Below are positions 1-5,633 of a stretch of DNA of 13,816 nt, one piece after another; the first letter of the stretch is position 1, and every line of letters starts with the position of its first letter. The DNA is taken from positions 1-13,816 of the forward strand of contig JAUVXS010000032.1 of assembly GCA_030603485.1 (NCBI GenBank), in the 5' to 3' direction. The position numbers were made by a program, and so were the translations under genes. The notes beneath the pieces are model-generated. The model saw only the letters and a list, made by a program, of their open reading frames with translations. It did no database searches and had not been told where the DNA came from. This DNA is from Dehalococcoidia bacterium (GTDB lineage: Bacteria; Chloroflexota; Dehalococcoidia; GIF9; AB-539-J10).

Positions 1-203
1 GCCCCATCGGGAACGCTAGCCGCCCTCTTCGCATTCCAGGTAAATACACAGGAAGCGTAGGTGATATCCGGTGACTGGAGGGGGAAGTTCAGATATACCT
101 CATCGCCTCTCGCCTTGTGGTAGGCGGAGAGCTTCATCAGAGCCAAGTTGGGATAGGGGCGTCTCTGCTTAATAATGTCCAAATCCATCAGTAGAACTTT
201 CAT
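1..203 (-). CDS. B12-binding / radical-SAM-like protein, N-terminal part (runs off left edge)
   Basis: The reading frame starts at ATG 203 and is open to the window edge, giving 67 residues. It begins MKVLLMDLD, a first beta-strand typical of Rossmann-like cobalamin-binding domains that precede radical SAM domains. NLALMKLSAYHKARGDEV and YASCVFTWN follow, a pattern I associate with phage and archaeal B12-binding/radical-SAM-like proteins. The radical SAM CxxxCxxC cluster would lie beyond the window and cannot be checked. The start is supported by an AAGGGGG Shine-Dalgarno a few bases upstream. That Shine-Dalgarno lies inside the 24-bp boundary repeat also found at 2838-2861. The gene is last in the leftward run and follows the PP-loop gene by 20 bases. 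Family assignment is from motif recognition only. Confidence 0.55.
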   Translation of the reverse strand, partial: MKVLLMDLDIIKQRRPYPNLALMKLSAYHKARGDEVYLNFPLQSPDITYASCVFTWNAKRAASVPDG

Positions 204-225
204 CGTTCCCCCTTAGAACGCTGTT
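202..225 (-). repeat. Gene-boundary hairpin repeat, copy 1
   Basis: This 24-bp sequence is identical to 2838-2861. On the minus strand it contains AGCGTTC, then TAAGGGG, then GAACGAT, an imperfect 7-bp inverted repeat whose loop carries an AAGG Shine-Dalgarno core. It lies between the stop codon of the PP-loop gene and the start codon of the leftmost gene, overlapping both by two bases. Confidence 0.8.
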
Positions 226-928
226 AAAGTAGCTTCCCTTGTTTGAAAAGGTCATTAAAACCAAAGCCGTACTTCCACTTATGTTTTATTTCTTCCTCAA
301 CTAAGCAGGCTTGCTCATATAGCTGGGGCTGTCTCTCGGCATATTCCCTCACTACTTGCGGAGGTTGAAAAATACAGCACCAGCAAGAACATCTAGATGA
401 AAATTCATAGCATGGGTGCAAAGGTAACCCCTCGGCACGAATACGCTCATAGACTTCGGATTCTCTCATATCAAGGCATGGGAGATAGCCATAGGTAGTG
501 AAATTTCCTTTTTTAAGTGTCAACTCTGGCAGGATAATTAGTTTATCCATCTTAGAACGCCGCTGACTTTCCTCAGCTCGATGCCCTGATACTATTATTA
601 CCTCGTCACCTAGCGATTCCCTGTTATGCCTTATCCACTTACGAAGAACATCTTTTTTTAATTGTCGTGTGCATTTCCTAGTGCTAGGGAGAGGAAAACT
701 ACCGTGCTTCTTAATCTTTCCCCAGAAACCATCATCATCTGCCAATATGACCAATGGTAAAGCAAATATCTCTGCTACCCTTTCAACATGACCTCTAGTT
801 TCAAGATATTCAGCCCCCGTGTCTTGATAGCAAAGTATAATTTCCTCACGAGGAAACTCCTCAAGGGCTTTGAGTATCGCCACTGTGCTATCCTTGCCGC
901 CACTAAAGTTCACTATCACTTTACGCAT
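224..928 (-). CDS. PP-loop ATP pyrophosphatase, PAPS-reductase-like phage enzyme
   Basis: 234 residues. The PP-loop SGGKDST is at residues 9-15, directly after the first beta-strand, the signature of the adenine nucleotide alpha-hydrolase / PAPS reductase superfamily. The usual follow-up motifs are visible: RKCTRQLK near 84-91 and GHRAEES at 115-121. A cysteine-rich segment (Cys173, 180, 182, 184, 185) could hold a metal or iron-sulfur site. Such enzymes occur in phages and mobile elements and activate a substrate by adenylation; relatives act in sulfate reduction, tRNA thiolation and DNA phosphorothioation (DndC). Substrate cannot be told here, and no other dnd genes are visible. The start ATG at 928 has GAGGAG seven bases upstream and overlaps the end of the preceding gene by 13 bp, suggesting coupled translation. 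Confidence 0.8.
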   Translation of the reverse strand: MRKVIVNFSGGKDSTVAILKALEEFPREEIILCYQDTGAEYLETRGHVERVAEIFALPLVILADDDGFWGKIKKHGSFPLPSTRKCTRQLKKDVLRKWIRHNRESLGDEVIIVSGHRAEESQRRSKMDKLIILPELTLKKGNFTTYGYLPCLDMRESEVYERIRAEGLPLHPCYEFSSRCSCWCCIFQPPQVVREYAERQPQLYEQACLVEEEIKHKWKYGFGFNDLFKQGKLL

Positions 929-1584
929 ACAGCTACTCCTCTGCCAGCGATAGTTTGCCGGTGCAGCCCATAACGAGAATAATAGTCTCCTTTGTCAGTG
1001 GGCCAAGTTTTATGTGTTCTCTTTGGAGCGCTCAATAGGATAATTACCTCAGGAGTAATATCTATCGGGTCTACTTCCCACCGGTTCCTTTCCCCGTCAT
1101 ACTTGCCCTTGATCCTCCCAACTCTCAGCATATTACGAATCCTGTGGCAAGAGCTATCAAATTCCTTTGCGATTTCGGCAGCGGATAAGAACCCTTGGTT
1201 GTGCCTGGATTTAACCTTCGCTATCCTGAGCTGCCCTCTAACGGCTCCATAAGAACGCCCCAATCTTCGAGCTATTCTCTCTAATGTATAGTTGCCGGCA
1301 TAGTTGAATAAATATTCCCTCTCATCTTCTATCCAGGGCACATTGTGTAGGGAGATTCGGGTCATTGGTTCACCTGCAGCCAGCCAGCCTCTAGCCATAG
1401 CACCGAAATACTCGAGGATGCGATGGGAAGTAGGCCAATCGAGCCTTCCCTTCTTTAGCCGGTTATAGGAAGCATCTAAACATGGTAACGGACCCTCTAT
1501 CTCCCTGGCCGCAGCAATCAGGCCGGCTATCACCCTCTCCTTTGTCCATAGACGCTTCCTACCTATCCAATTTGGGAATGGCAT
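916..1584 (-). CDS. DNA-binding protein with homing-endonuclease-associated repeat and HTH segments
   Basis: 222 residues. Residues 10-72 (RLWTKERVIAGL ... FGAMARGWLAAGEP) look like the homing-endonuclease-associated repeat (HNH_repeat): an initial W-x(3-4)-E/R-V-I, then FGxxxxGWLAAG at the end. Residues 84-125 (PWIEDEREYLFNYAGNY, then RRLGRSYGAVRGQLR) resemble a SANT/Myb-like or sigma-region-4-like helix-turn-helix. Residues 131-172 resemble a second winged helix (SAAEIAKEFDSSCHRIRNML, then RNRWEVDP). No HNH or GIY-YIG nuclease core is visible, so it may be a stand-alone DNA-binding regulator or a homing-endonuclease derivative. The start ATG 1584 has GAGGAG six bases upstream. Confidence 0.6.
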   Translation of the reverse strand: MPFPNWIGRKRLWTKERVIAGLIAAAREIEGPLPCLDASYNRLKKGRLDWPTSHRILEYFGAMARGWLAAGEPMTRISLHNVPWIEDEREYLFNYAGNYTLERIARRLGRSYGAVRGQLRIAKVKSRHNQGFLSAAEIAKEFDSSCHRIRNMLRVGRIKGKYDGERNRWEVDPIDITPEVIILLSAPKRTHKTWPTDKGDYYSRYGLHRQTIAGRGVAVCVK

Positions 1585-1604
1585 TTATATCTCCTCAGCG
1601 GTAC

Positions 1605-1625
1605 CTCATTCTCCCTCAGAACGCT
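1605..1625 (-). repeat. Gene-boundary hairpin repeat, degenerate copy
   Basis: Minus-strand order is AGCGTTC, TGAGGGA, GAATGAG. The first arm matches the other copies exactly and the second arm is diverged, so the hairpin is weak. It fills most of the gap between the 110-aa gene and the homing-endonuclease-repeat gene. Confidence 0.6.
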
Positions 1626-1627
1626 AT

Positions 1628-1960
1628 TTACTCAATAAGGCTCTGAGCCTCGGCAACCATAGCGTCTAAGGCTTTCTTGCGCTCATTCCTTCCCCACATC
1701 TCCCTCTGCTCCTTCTCATGCTTCTCCAGGATGAGCTTAAACTGTTCTTCCCCTCGCCGGCGGACATTATACAGAAACTCATCCCTCTCATACTTCTTCG
1801 CGGGGATGAGGACCGCGAAGGACATGGTGCCGGCAACAGCCTCATCAAAAGCAATCCATACTACCAGCATCTCCTCCCGATGCCAGGGTTCCAGTTTTTC
1901 CTGCCCACTTACCCTCTCGATTTTAGCTTTGTGCCCCATGATTTCTATTTCAGTTGCCAT
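1628..1960 (-). CDS. Hypothetical phage protein (110 aa)
   Basis: I do not recognise this 110-residue protein. The N-terminal half alternates charged and beta-prone residues (MATEIEIMGHKAKIERV, later MLVVWIAFDEAVAGTMSFAVLIPAKKY). The C-terminal half is strongly helical and charged (about residues 63-110, rich in E, K and R), possibly a coiled coil. No cysteine, membrane segment or catalytic motif is visible. The start ATG 1960 has a near-perfect AAGGAGGT Shine-Dalgarno. Its leader AAGGAGGTAAAAACATGGC closely resembles that of the next gene upstream (at 2292), suggesting duplicated gene-boundary sequences. Confidence 0.7.
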   Translation of the reverse strand: MATEIEIMGHKAKIERVSGQEKLEPWHREEMLVVWIAFDEAVAGTMSFAVLIPAKKYERDEFLYNVRRRGEEQFKLILEKHEKEQREMWGRNERKKALDAMVAEAQSLIE

Positions 1961-1985
1961 GTTTTTACCTCCTTGTCTCTTTCCT

Positions 1986-2006
1986 AGCGTTCTACCTCTG
2001 AACGCT
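1986..2006 (-). repeat. Gene-boundary hairpin repeat, perfect 7-bp stem
   Basis: AGCGTTC, a 7-nt loop, then GAACGCT: a perfect 7-bp inverted repeat. The minus-strand loop is AGAGGTA. The stem begins inside the TAG stop codon of the 95-aa gene (2005-2007). Confidence 0.85.
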
Positions 2007-2292
2007 ACTTAACACCTGTAAAACTTAATTGCCCAAAGGCTTGCCCACAGGCTTCGAGGTTATCCTCACACTCAAGGATAGTTGGACTATATTGTTGGTC
2101 TTTAGGAGTTACCTCAACCCGCATTTTCCCATTCTCGTGACTGAGTAGCTTCATAGTTACATCTTTGCTATCCAGTGGAATTTTATGGTGATTTGGCAAG
2201 GCTGGATTGCCATGACCACAGAATGGATTAACACAGCCAAAGTGTAAAGCACCCTCTCGTTCACCAAGGAATCTATCGTGTTCGTGAGCCAT
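2005..2292 (-). CDS. Hypothetical phage protein (95 aa), Cys/His-containing
   Basis: 95 residues, not recognised. The N-terminal third has CVNPFCGHGNPALPNHHKI, a C-x4-C-x-H...HH cluster (from residue 20 on) that could bind a metal ion. The rest is predicted beta-rich (LLSHENGKMRVEVTPKDQQ). The start ATG 2292 is set by AAAGGAGGT seven bases upstream. The stop is TAG, overlapping a boundary hairpin. It is in the same reading frame as the two genes upstream, separated from them only by amber codons; the strong ribosome binding site argues for independent translation. Confidence 0.65.
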   Translation of the reverse strand: MAHEHDRFLGEREGALHFGCVNPFCGHGNPALPNHHKIPLDSKDVTMKLLSHENGKMRVEVTPKDQQYSPTILECEDNLEACGQAFGQLSFTGVK

Positions 2293-2307
2293 TGTTTTAC
2301 CTCCTTT

Positions 2308-2826
2308 CTAGCGTTCTGCCTCGGAACGCTGTTTATTGCTATATTCCTCTATTAGCTTCCTATCTTCCAAGTTCAAAATATCTGGCCAGTAATCAAGACG
2401 TGCTAATTCATCCTTTCTGGTCGAATGGCAAAATAGATACCAGAACGCCTTGTTGTTGATAATATCAAAGCACGAAAGGTCTACTCCTTGAATATGCATG
2501 ATGGAGAGCGGCACACCTCGCCCATTTAATTTGTAGGCATAATAGCCATCAGCCCCAGCATCAAAGAAGCCTGACCTCGGTATATCAGTAACAGCTACAT
2601 ATACTTTCAGCCCATGCCATCCACCAGGCATTAACTGAGCGACTGCAAGTCCGGGTATCTCCGCCTTACCGAGCCAAGCATAGACTACTGGCTTTAGGTG
2701 GAAGGATTCAGCCCACTCTCTATGCAATTGCCTATAATATTCCTTCCCATCACAAGGGATTTGCCCGGTGCCAAGGCATCGGGGGCAGACCTTAAAAGGC
2801 ACTATGGCATTTTTCTTAGTTGTCAT
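2308..2826 (-). CDS. Hypothetical phage protein with a DnaJ-like half zinc motif (172 aa)
   Basis: 172 residues. Near the N-terminus is CPRCLGTGQIPC (residues 14-25). The CxxCxGxG part matches one half of a DnaJ-type zinc module, with a third cysteine after it, so a metal site is likely. The remainder (residues 45-150) is aromatic-rich and not recognised. The last codons (QRSEAER, then TAG) are the boundary repeat itself read as protein, so the 3' end of this gene appears to have been set by the repeat. The start ATG 2826 has only a weak GAGG-like site; the 24-bp repeat at 2838-2861 with AAGGGGG lies a little farther upstream. Function unknown. Confidence 0.65.
   Translation of the reverse strand: MTTKKNAIVPFKVCPRCLGTGQIPCDGKEYYRQLHREWAESFHLKPVVYAWLGKAEIPGLAVAQLMPGGWHGLKVYVAVTDIPRSGFFDAGADGYYAYKLNGRGVPLSIMHIQGVDLSCFDIINNKAFWYLFCHSTRKDELARLDYWPDILNLEDRKLIEEYSNKQRSEAER
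2310..2330 (-). repeat. Gene-boundary hairpin repeat, perfect stem, inside the coding 3' end
   Basis: AGCGTTC, a 7-nt loop, then GAACGCT. The minus-strand loop is CGAGGCA. It forms the last seven codons and part of the stop of the 172-aa gene and is followed by AAAGGAGGT, the ribosome binding site of the next gene. Confidence 0.85.
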
Positions 2827-2837
2827 CTCAATCCTCT

Positions 2838-2861
2838 ATCGTTCCCCCTTAGAACGCTGTT
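2838..2861 (-). repeat. Gene-boundary hairpin repeat, second copy of the 24-bp form
   Basis: Identical over 24 bp to 202-225. It lies one base past the stop codon of the 86-aa gene, in the 36-bp gap before the 172-aa gene, and carries AAGGGGG. Confidence 0.85.
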
Positions 2862-2862
2862 T

Positions 2863-3123
2863 CTACCCTACCCCCCTGGGCTTCCGGGTCCCCAGGTGCT
2901 TTATTATTTTTAGTTTACGTCTCCCATCCCAGTAAATATATTGGCAGCGCTGATAATAAGGCCGGCCATTTACTGTGGTCTTTCGGATAAACGGGTCCCC
3001 ACCCTTTACTTTAGTTACCAACTCACAGTATTGGCGGCTGCCCTTTTTCGGCAGCTTATCTACGCTGACTTGATTAACTAATTTACTATTGCCAATGCTT
3101 GGGGTACTGCTTTCACTCGTCAT
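2863..3123 (-). CDS. Hypothetical phage protein (86 aa)
   Basis: 86 residues, basic, not recognised with certainty. The N-terminus is polar (MTSESSTPSIGNSK) and looks disordered. The C-terminal half (VNGRPYYQRCQYIYWDGRR, then KLKIIKHLG) resembles the small 'YYQ-x-YYW-DGK...KYLG' module seen in phage and transposon proteins, probably a small beta-hairpin that binds nucleic acid; that comparison is from memory. The start ATG 3123 has GGAG about ten bases upstream. The stop is TAG. Downstream, the frame continues to the next gene with only amber codons in between. Confidence 0.6.
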   Translation of the reverse strand: MTSESSTPSIGNSKLVNQVSVDKLPKKGSRQYCELVTKVKGGDPFIRKTTVNGRPYYQRCQYIYWDGRRKLKIIKHLGTRKPRGVG

Positions 3124-3175
3124 ATCCTAGTCTCCAACGACGCACTATAATCCTTAAGTAAGCTTATTGAGCACT

Positions 3176-3682
3176 TCATACCAATAATACCCCTTGCGTT
3201 TCCTTTCCCCGCCGCCATGTAGTCACTCGGTGAACTTTCCCCTCTTTTCTGGGTCGCCCGCCAAGGTGCTTACTTGTTTCAAAACTACCCCCGTTTTCAG
3301 CTTGAACATCTTCTACCCCTACCAATTCCCCTTCCGGGAGTTTTGCAACAACTTCTTGCCCTTTAGAAAGCGCCTCAGCACTAGCCCTGCCACTTTCCTT
3401 AACCTCTACTAAACCACAATAAATAGTTTTGCCTGAGGCGCTAATTCCATATTTTTGACCAGAGTGAATAAAGAATGCTCCGTCCTTAGTCCAATAATCA
3501 CTTTGCATATCACCGGGGCTAGGAAGGATTCCAAATTTATTTCCTTTGATAGATTCATAACAACCCTGACAATATCTCGGATCCAAGGATTGCTTACCGA
3601 CTGGCTTACCCACCAGGCAAGCATGGCACCAGAAGCCGCCGGCGGCTATAATCTCGTTATCCTGCTTAATCGCCGCTCTCAT
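3176..3682 (-). CDS. Zinc-finger protein with AT-hook-like tail (168 aa)
   Basis: 168 residues from ATG 3682; a GTG two codons upstream (3688) is an alternative start. The N-terminal part has a four-cysteine knuckle (WCHACLVGK, then DPRYCQGCYE), CxxC-x(17)-CxxC, a clear zinc ribbon. The C-terminus has LGGRPRKEGKVHRVTTWRR, with the GRPRK core of an AT-hook, so DNA binding is likely. The middle is unrecognised. I prefer the ATG because GGGG lies just upstream of it. Upstream, the frame stays protein-like for another 35 codons to ATG 3787 but is interrupted by two TAG codons (3737-3739, 3713-3715). The N-terminus may therefore be truncated by mutation. Confidence 0.6.
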   Translation of the reverse strand: MRAAIKQDNEIIAAGGFWCHACLVGKPVGKQSLDPRYCQGCYESIKGNKFGILPSPGDMQSDYWTKDGAFFIHSGQKYGISASGKTIYCGLVEVKESGRASAEALSKGQEVVAKLPEGELVGVEDVQAENGGSFETSKHLGGRPRKEGKVHRVTTWRRGKETQGVLLV

Positions 3683-3787
3683 TTCCACCCCAGCATCGAT
3701 GTCGTATATCCCCTATACCTCAAATAGTTCATAACCCTAACCCGTTGCCCGATCAGGAGTAAGCTCTTTAGCCATATTCTCCGGCAT
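3683..3787 (-). pseudogene. Amber-interrupted 5' extension of the zinc-finger gene
   Basis: In frame with the zinc-finger gene, ATG 3787 would give MPENMAKELTPDRATG, TAG, GYELFEV, TAG, GIYDIDAGVE and then the annotated protein. Both interruptions are amber. The composition looks like real protein. The competing frame (ATG 3795 to TGA 3679, 38 codons, linked to both neighbours by ATGA overlaps) gives an Arg/Leu/Trp-rich peptide that looks like a shadow. Either this is a decayed N-terminus or the ambers are read through; the sequence cannot say which. Confidence 0.4.
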
Positions 3788-3791
3788 CCGC

Positions 3792-4445
3792 TCATTTCCC
3801 CCTACCTCCTCTTTTTGATAATCCGATCCCCAGCCGCTCCAATTCTCCTGCAAAGTATTGCCTTCGTTTTTCCGGCACCCCACTTACTTCCCCTCTGACA
3901 ATCCTTATTACCTTTTCAATACTTTGCCCACTTATTAAGGTATTACTATTTATAAAGTTATTTATAGATCCTTCTTTCTTTTGTATAGTTTCTTTTATAT
4001 TTTGTGTGACAGCACAGCTGCTAACTTTTGTTGACTGAACTGCTAACTCGGTTGACTGAACTGCTAACTTTTTAAAAGTTGACGGTTCTGCTAACTTTGT
4101 ATCTAAAGTTGACGGTTCTGCTAACTTTTCTAAAGTTGACAGTTCTGCTAACTTCCCCCACTTTTCCCAATCCTTCTGAAAGCCGATATGCTTGCTGTTA
4201 CGAGTTATGATTTGCATATCGCTTAATCCTTTCAGGCAGCGAGAAACCACTGCTTTGCATAAGCCAGTGGCCGCTCCTATCTGAAAGTTAGCAATATAGT
4301 CAACTTTCTTATGAAAGCCGTATGTTTTGCGGATTATGCACAATAGCACTTGCCACTGATTGGGGGATAATGATATCCTAGCTAGGCTCTCCAGAATTTC
4401 ATTAGCTATTGGAGTATAACCATCTTCAACTTGTGGTTTAGCCAT
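3792..4445 (-). CDS. O: Phage replication initiator, O protein N-terminal family
   Basis: 217 residues from ATG 4445, with AGGAG five bases upstream; a TTG one codon earlier (4448) is less likely. Residues 10-75 (GYTPIANEILESLARISLS, then QWQVLLCIIRKTYGFHKK) match the Phage_rep_O N-terminal winged helix, which binds origin iterons and recruits the host or phage helicase loader. Residues 98-141 are a low-complexity repeat (KLAEPST variants) encoded by the DNA iterons at 4030-4154. The C-terminal part is polar and short, ending in a basic RGGRGK tail. This matches the lambda arrangement, in which ori lies inside O. The gene overlaps the ASCH-like gene upstream by 8 bp. No helicase or helicase loader is visible in the window. 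Confidence 0.85.
   Translation of the reverse strand: MAKPQVEDGYTPIANEILESLARISLSPNQWQVLLCIIRKTYGFHKKVDYIANFQIGAATGLCKAVVSRCLKGLSDMQIITRNSKHIGFQKDWEKWGKLAELSTLEKLAEPSTLDTKLAEPSTFKKLAVQSTELAVQSTKVSSCAVTQNIKETIQKKEGSINNFINSNTLISGQSIEKVIRIVRGEVSGVPEKRRQYFAGELERLGIGLSKRGGRGK
3915..4010. other. AT-rich putative unwinding element next to the iterons
   Basis: A stretch clearly richer in A and T than its surroundings, with runs such as TATTTATAAAGTTATTTATAG and TTTCTTTTATATTTTG. It abuts the iteron array on the side distal to the start of the initiator gene, as in lambda ori. Boundaries are by eye. Confidence 0.55.
4030..4154. repeat. Five 20-bp iterons within the initiator gene (putative phage origin)
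   Basis: Plus-strand units start at 4030, 4051, 4078, 4108 and 4135. Each follows GTTGAC, 4-5 variable bases, CTGCTAACTT (last base C in the first unit). Spacings are 21, 27, 30 and 27 bp, all multiples of three because the array is coding. A partial sixth unit (CTGCTAACTT) is at 4017-4026. Units 4078, 4108 and 4135 share GTTCTGCTAACTT; 4030 and 4051 share TGAACTGCTAAC. Confidence 0.85.
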
Positions 4446-5103
4446 CAACTCTCCTAAAGCTAATTACCCATACCCAAGGATTAACTTCCCAGCCATATCC
4501 TCTCTTGGCATTGAGGGAATCCCAAAGAATTTGGAAACACTCTTTCATAAACTTACCAGCTACTAAAATATCACCAGTTCGATTTATCCCTTCTTCCCCA
4601 CAATCAAAGGGACTTATCTCCTGCAATCTCTCAACTCTAACCTCAGTAATCTCAAGGGTTATCCGTGAAGCCCAGCGGGGCATAAAGATTGAGGGTGTCC
4701 ACGTATATTGTCTTGGAAATTCATTGTTTTCTTTCCATTCAGGCTGAATATAATCTGGCTCAGAAGCACGATATACAATGCGACATTCCCTCATATCATC
4801 AGGCTGTTCCTCTGTCGGCCATTCATAAAAAAATGTCTCCCTCACCCAAAGCCTATCCCCTACTTGACCATAGGGACAATAGATTTTCCAATCTATGAAG
4901 TTATAACCAGGTGATATCGGCAAGTCATTCTTTTTGGGATTCCACAACCATCCCTGAAAGAAAGGTGATATGTTGAACACTGACCGAGCCTGCATTTTGT
5001 GTGGGTAGGGCTGTGGCTTAATCACTCTTCTTGTTTGAGTCTTAACCCCATCAAGTATCAGCTTCGGGTGATTGCCACTCATAATAATCCCTGTCTCTTT
5101 CAT
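4438..5103 (-). CDS. ASCH/PUA-like phage protein
   Basis: 221 residues. The N-terminus has the pattern of a widespread phage family: LILDGVKTQTRRVIKPQP (residues 15-32), with the conserved G-x-K-T-x-T-R-R, and later YGQVGDRLWVRETF, which contains GDRLWVRE. RWASRITLEITEVRVERLQEI then matches the beta-strand and helix of an ASCH domain. ASCH domains belong to the PUA-like fold and are thought to bind RNA or modified nucleic acid; the phage members' exact job is unknown. The start ATG 5103 has GGAGGT about five bases upstream. Its ATG overlaps the TGA of the gene before it (ATGA). Confidence 0.8.
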   Translation of the reverse strand: MKETGIIMSGNHPKLILDGVKTQTRRVIKPQPYPHKMQARSVFNISPFFQGWLWNPKKNDLPISPGYNFIDWKIYCPYGQVGDRLWVRETFFYEWPTEEQPDDMRECRIVYRASEPDYIQPEWKENNEFPRQYTWTPSIFMPRWASRITLEITEVRVERLQEISPFDCGEEGINRTGDILVAGKFMKECFQILWDSLNAKRGYGWEVNPWVWVISFRRVDG

Positions 5104-5255
5104 TTAGCACCTCCGAACCTCATCTTAAATAGCTGGATGAATAAGTGGAGCCAGCCCCGCCAGCATTGAGGCTCACCATACCAGCACTTACGCCCCCCGG
5201 GTTTAGCCTCGGCATACCAGCGACAGTTTTCCCCATTGCAGATTCTAGTAACCAT
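5100..5255 (-). CDS. Small Cys/Trp-rich protein (51 aa)
   Basis: 51 residues from ATG 5255: MVTRICNGENCRWYAEA, then Cys38-region CWYGEPQCWRGW. Four cysteines in a C-x4-C...C-x6-C pattern suggest a tiny metal-binding protein. I chose ATG 5255 because it is four bases after the stop of the upstream gene (TAA GCCT ATG), a coupling arrangement. A GTG at 5312 would add a basic, overlapping N-terminus (RRTWERLERRRR) that looks like the shadow of the neighbour. Function unknown. Confidence 0.55.
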   Translation of the reverse strand: MVTRICNGENCRWYAEAKPGGRKCWYGEPQCWRGWLHLFIQLFKMRFGGAK

Positions 5256-5259
5256 AGGC

Positions 5260-5481
5260 TTATCCCCATTCCTCCTTCTTCTCTCTAATCTTTCCCAAGT
5301 TCTTCTTCCCACCAGCAGATGCTTGGGCTCGAGCCTTTAAGCGGGGATAGGGCCGGGGCTGTAGGGCTGCGAAATCGCAGGTAGCAGGACACTTTACACA
5401 GGTGCCTTTGTTTTTGCTGTCTATAAACCAATGGTGGGGTGGGCACTGCTTAGTCTGCTCAGCAGTTGGGACTCGGCTCAT
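5260..5481 (-). CDS. Small zinc-ribbon-like phage protein (73 aa)
   Basis: 73 residues from ATG 5481. The core CPPHHWFIDSKNKGTCVKC with a following ATCDF gives His/Cys ligands (HH, CxxC, C) in a pattern shared by many small phage proteins that read 'HHWxIxxPxGxxSxGxCKxCG'. The C-terminal half is basic (PRLKARAQASAGGKKNLGK). The start is fixed by AAGGAGAT six bases upstream. An in-frame ATG at 5556 lies inside the preceding 51-aa gene and has no ribosome site. Probably nucleic-acid binding, inferred only from charge and zinc ligands. Confidence 0.7.
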   Translation of the reverse strand: MSRVPTAEQTKQCPPHHWFIDSKNKGTCVKCPATCDFAALQPRPYPRLKARAQASAGGKKNLGKIREKKEEWG

Positions 5482-5614
5482 AGCTCGATCTCCTTTTTGC
5501 TTTTTTACAGTGGTGTAGCTCCGTAGGAACCTTACCAAACTTATATAAGACTCCATTCACAAGGTCGCCCAGGTATTCACCACATTTAGGGCAATAGATT
5601 GTTTTAGTCTCCAT
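5459..5614 (-). CDS. Tiny zinc-finger-like protein (51 aa)
   Basis: 51 residues: METKTIYCPKCGEYLGDLV at the start, HHCKKAKRR toward the end. One CPKC knuckle plus an HHC cluster could bind one zinc. The start ATG 5614 has AAAAAGGAGATTGAGCT before it, almost identical (one or two changes) to the leader of the next gene at 5481. The 3' end overlaps the start of that gene by 23 bp. Strong ribosome site, clear CxxC motif and operon position support a real gene despite its size. Confidence 0.65.
   Translation of the reverse strand: METKTIYCPKCGEYLGDLVNGVLYKFGKVPTELHHCKKAKRRSSYEPSPNC
5480..5502 (-). repeat. Duplicated translation-initiation leader, copy 2
   Basis: The minus-strand sequence GCAAAAAGGAGATCGAGCTA leads into ATG 5481. 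The same leader, with C changed to T and the outer base differing, precedes ATG 5614 (5613-5635). Two adjacent zinc-protein genes therefore share about 20 bp of initiation region, pointing to cassette duplication. Confidence 0.7.
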
Positions 5615-5633
5615 AGCTCAATCTCCTTTTTAC

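Noticed and set aside
11..17. Another GAACGCT in the leftmost gene
   Set aside because: Only one arm, inside a coding region; not counted as a boundary repeat.
1677..2012. Long plus-strand open frames over the 110-aa gene
   Set aside because: They are Ser/Cys/Leu-rich antisense shadows; the minus-strand gene has a strong ribosome site and fits the operon.
4030..4154. CRISPR array
   Set aside because: Repeats are 20 bp with 1-10 bp between them, in frame within a coding gene; this is an iteron array.
5120..5269. 49-codon frame from ATG 5269 just after GGAGG
   Set aside because: The Shine-Dalgarno is too close to the ATG and the peptide is Gly/Ser-rich; the overlapping cysteine-rich frame starting at 5255 is more protein-like.
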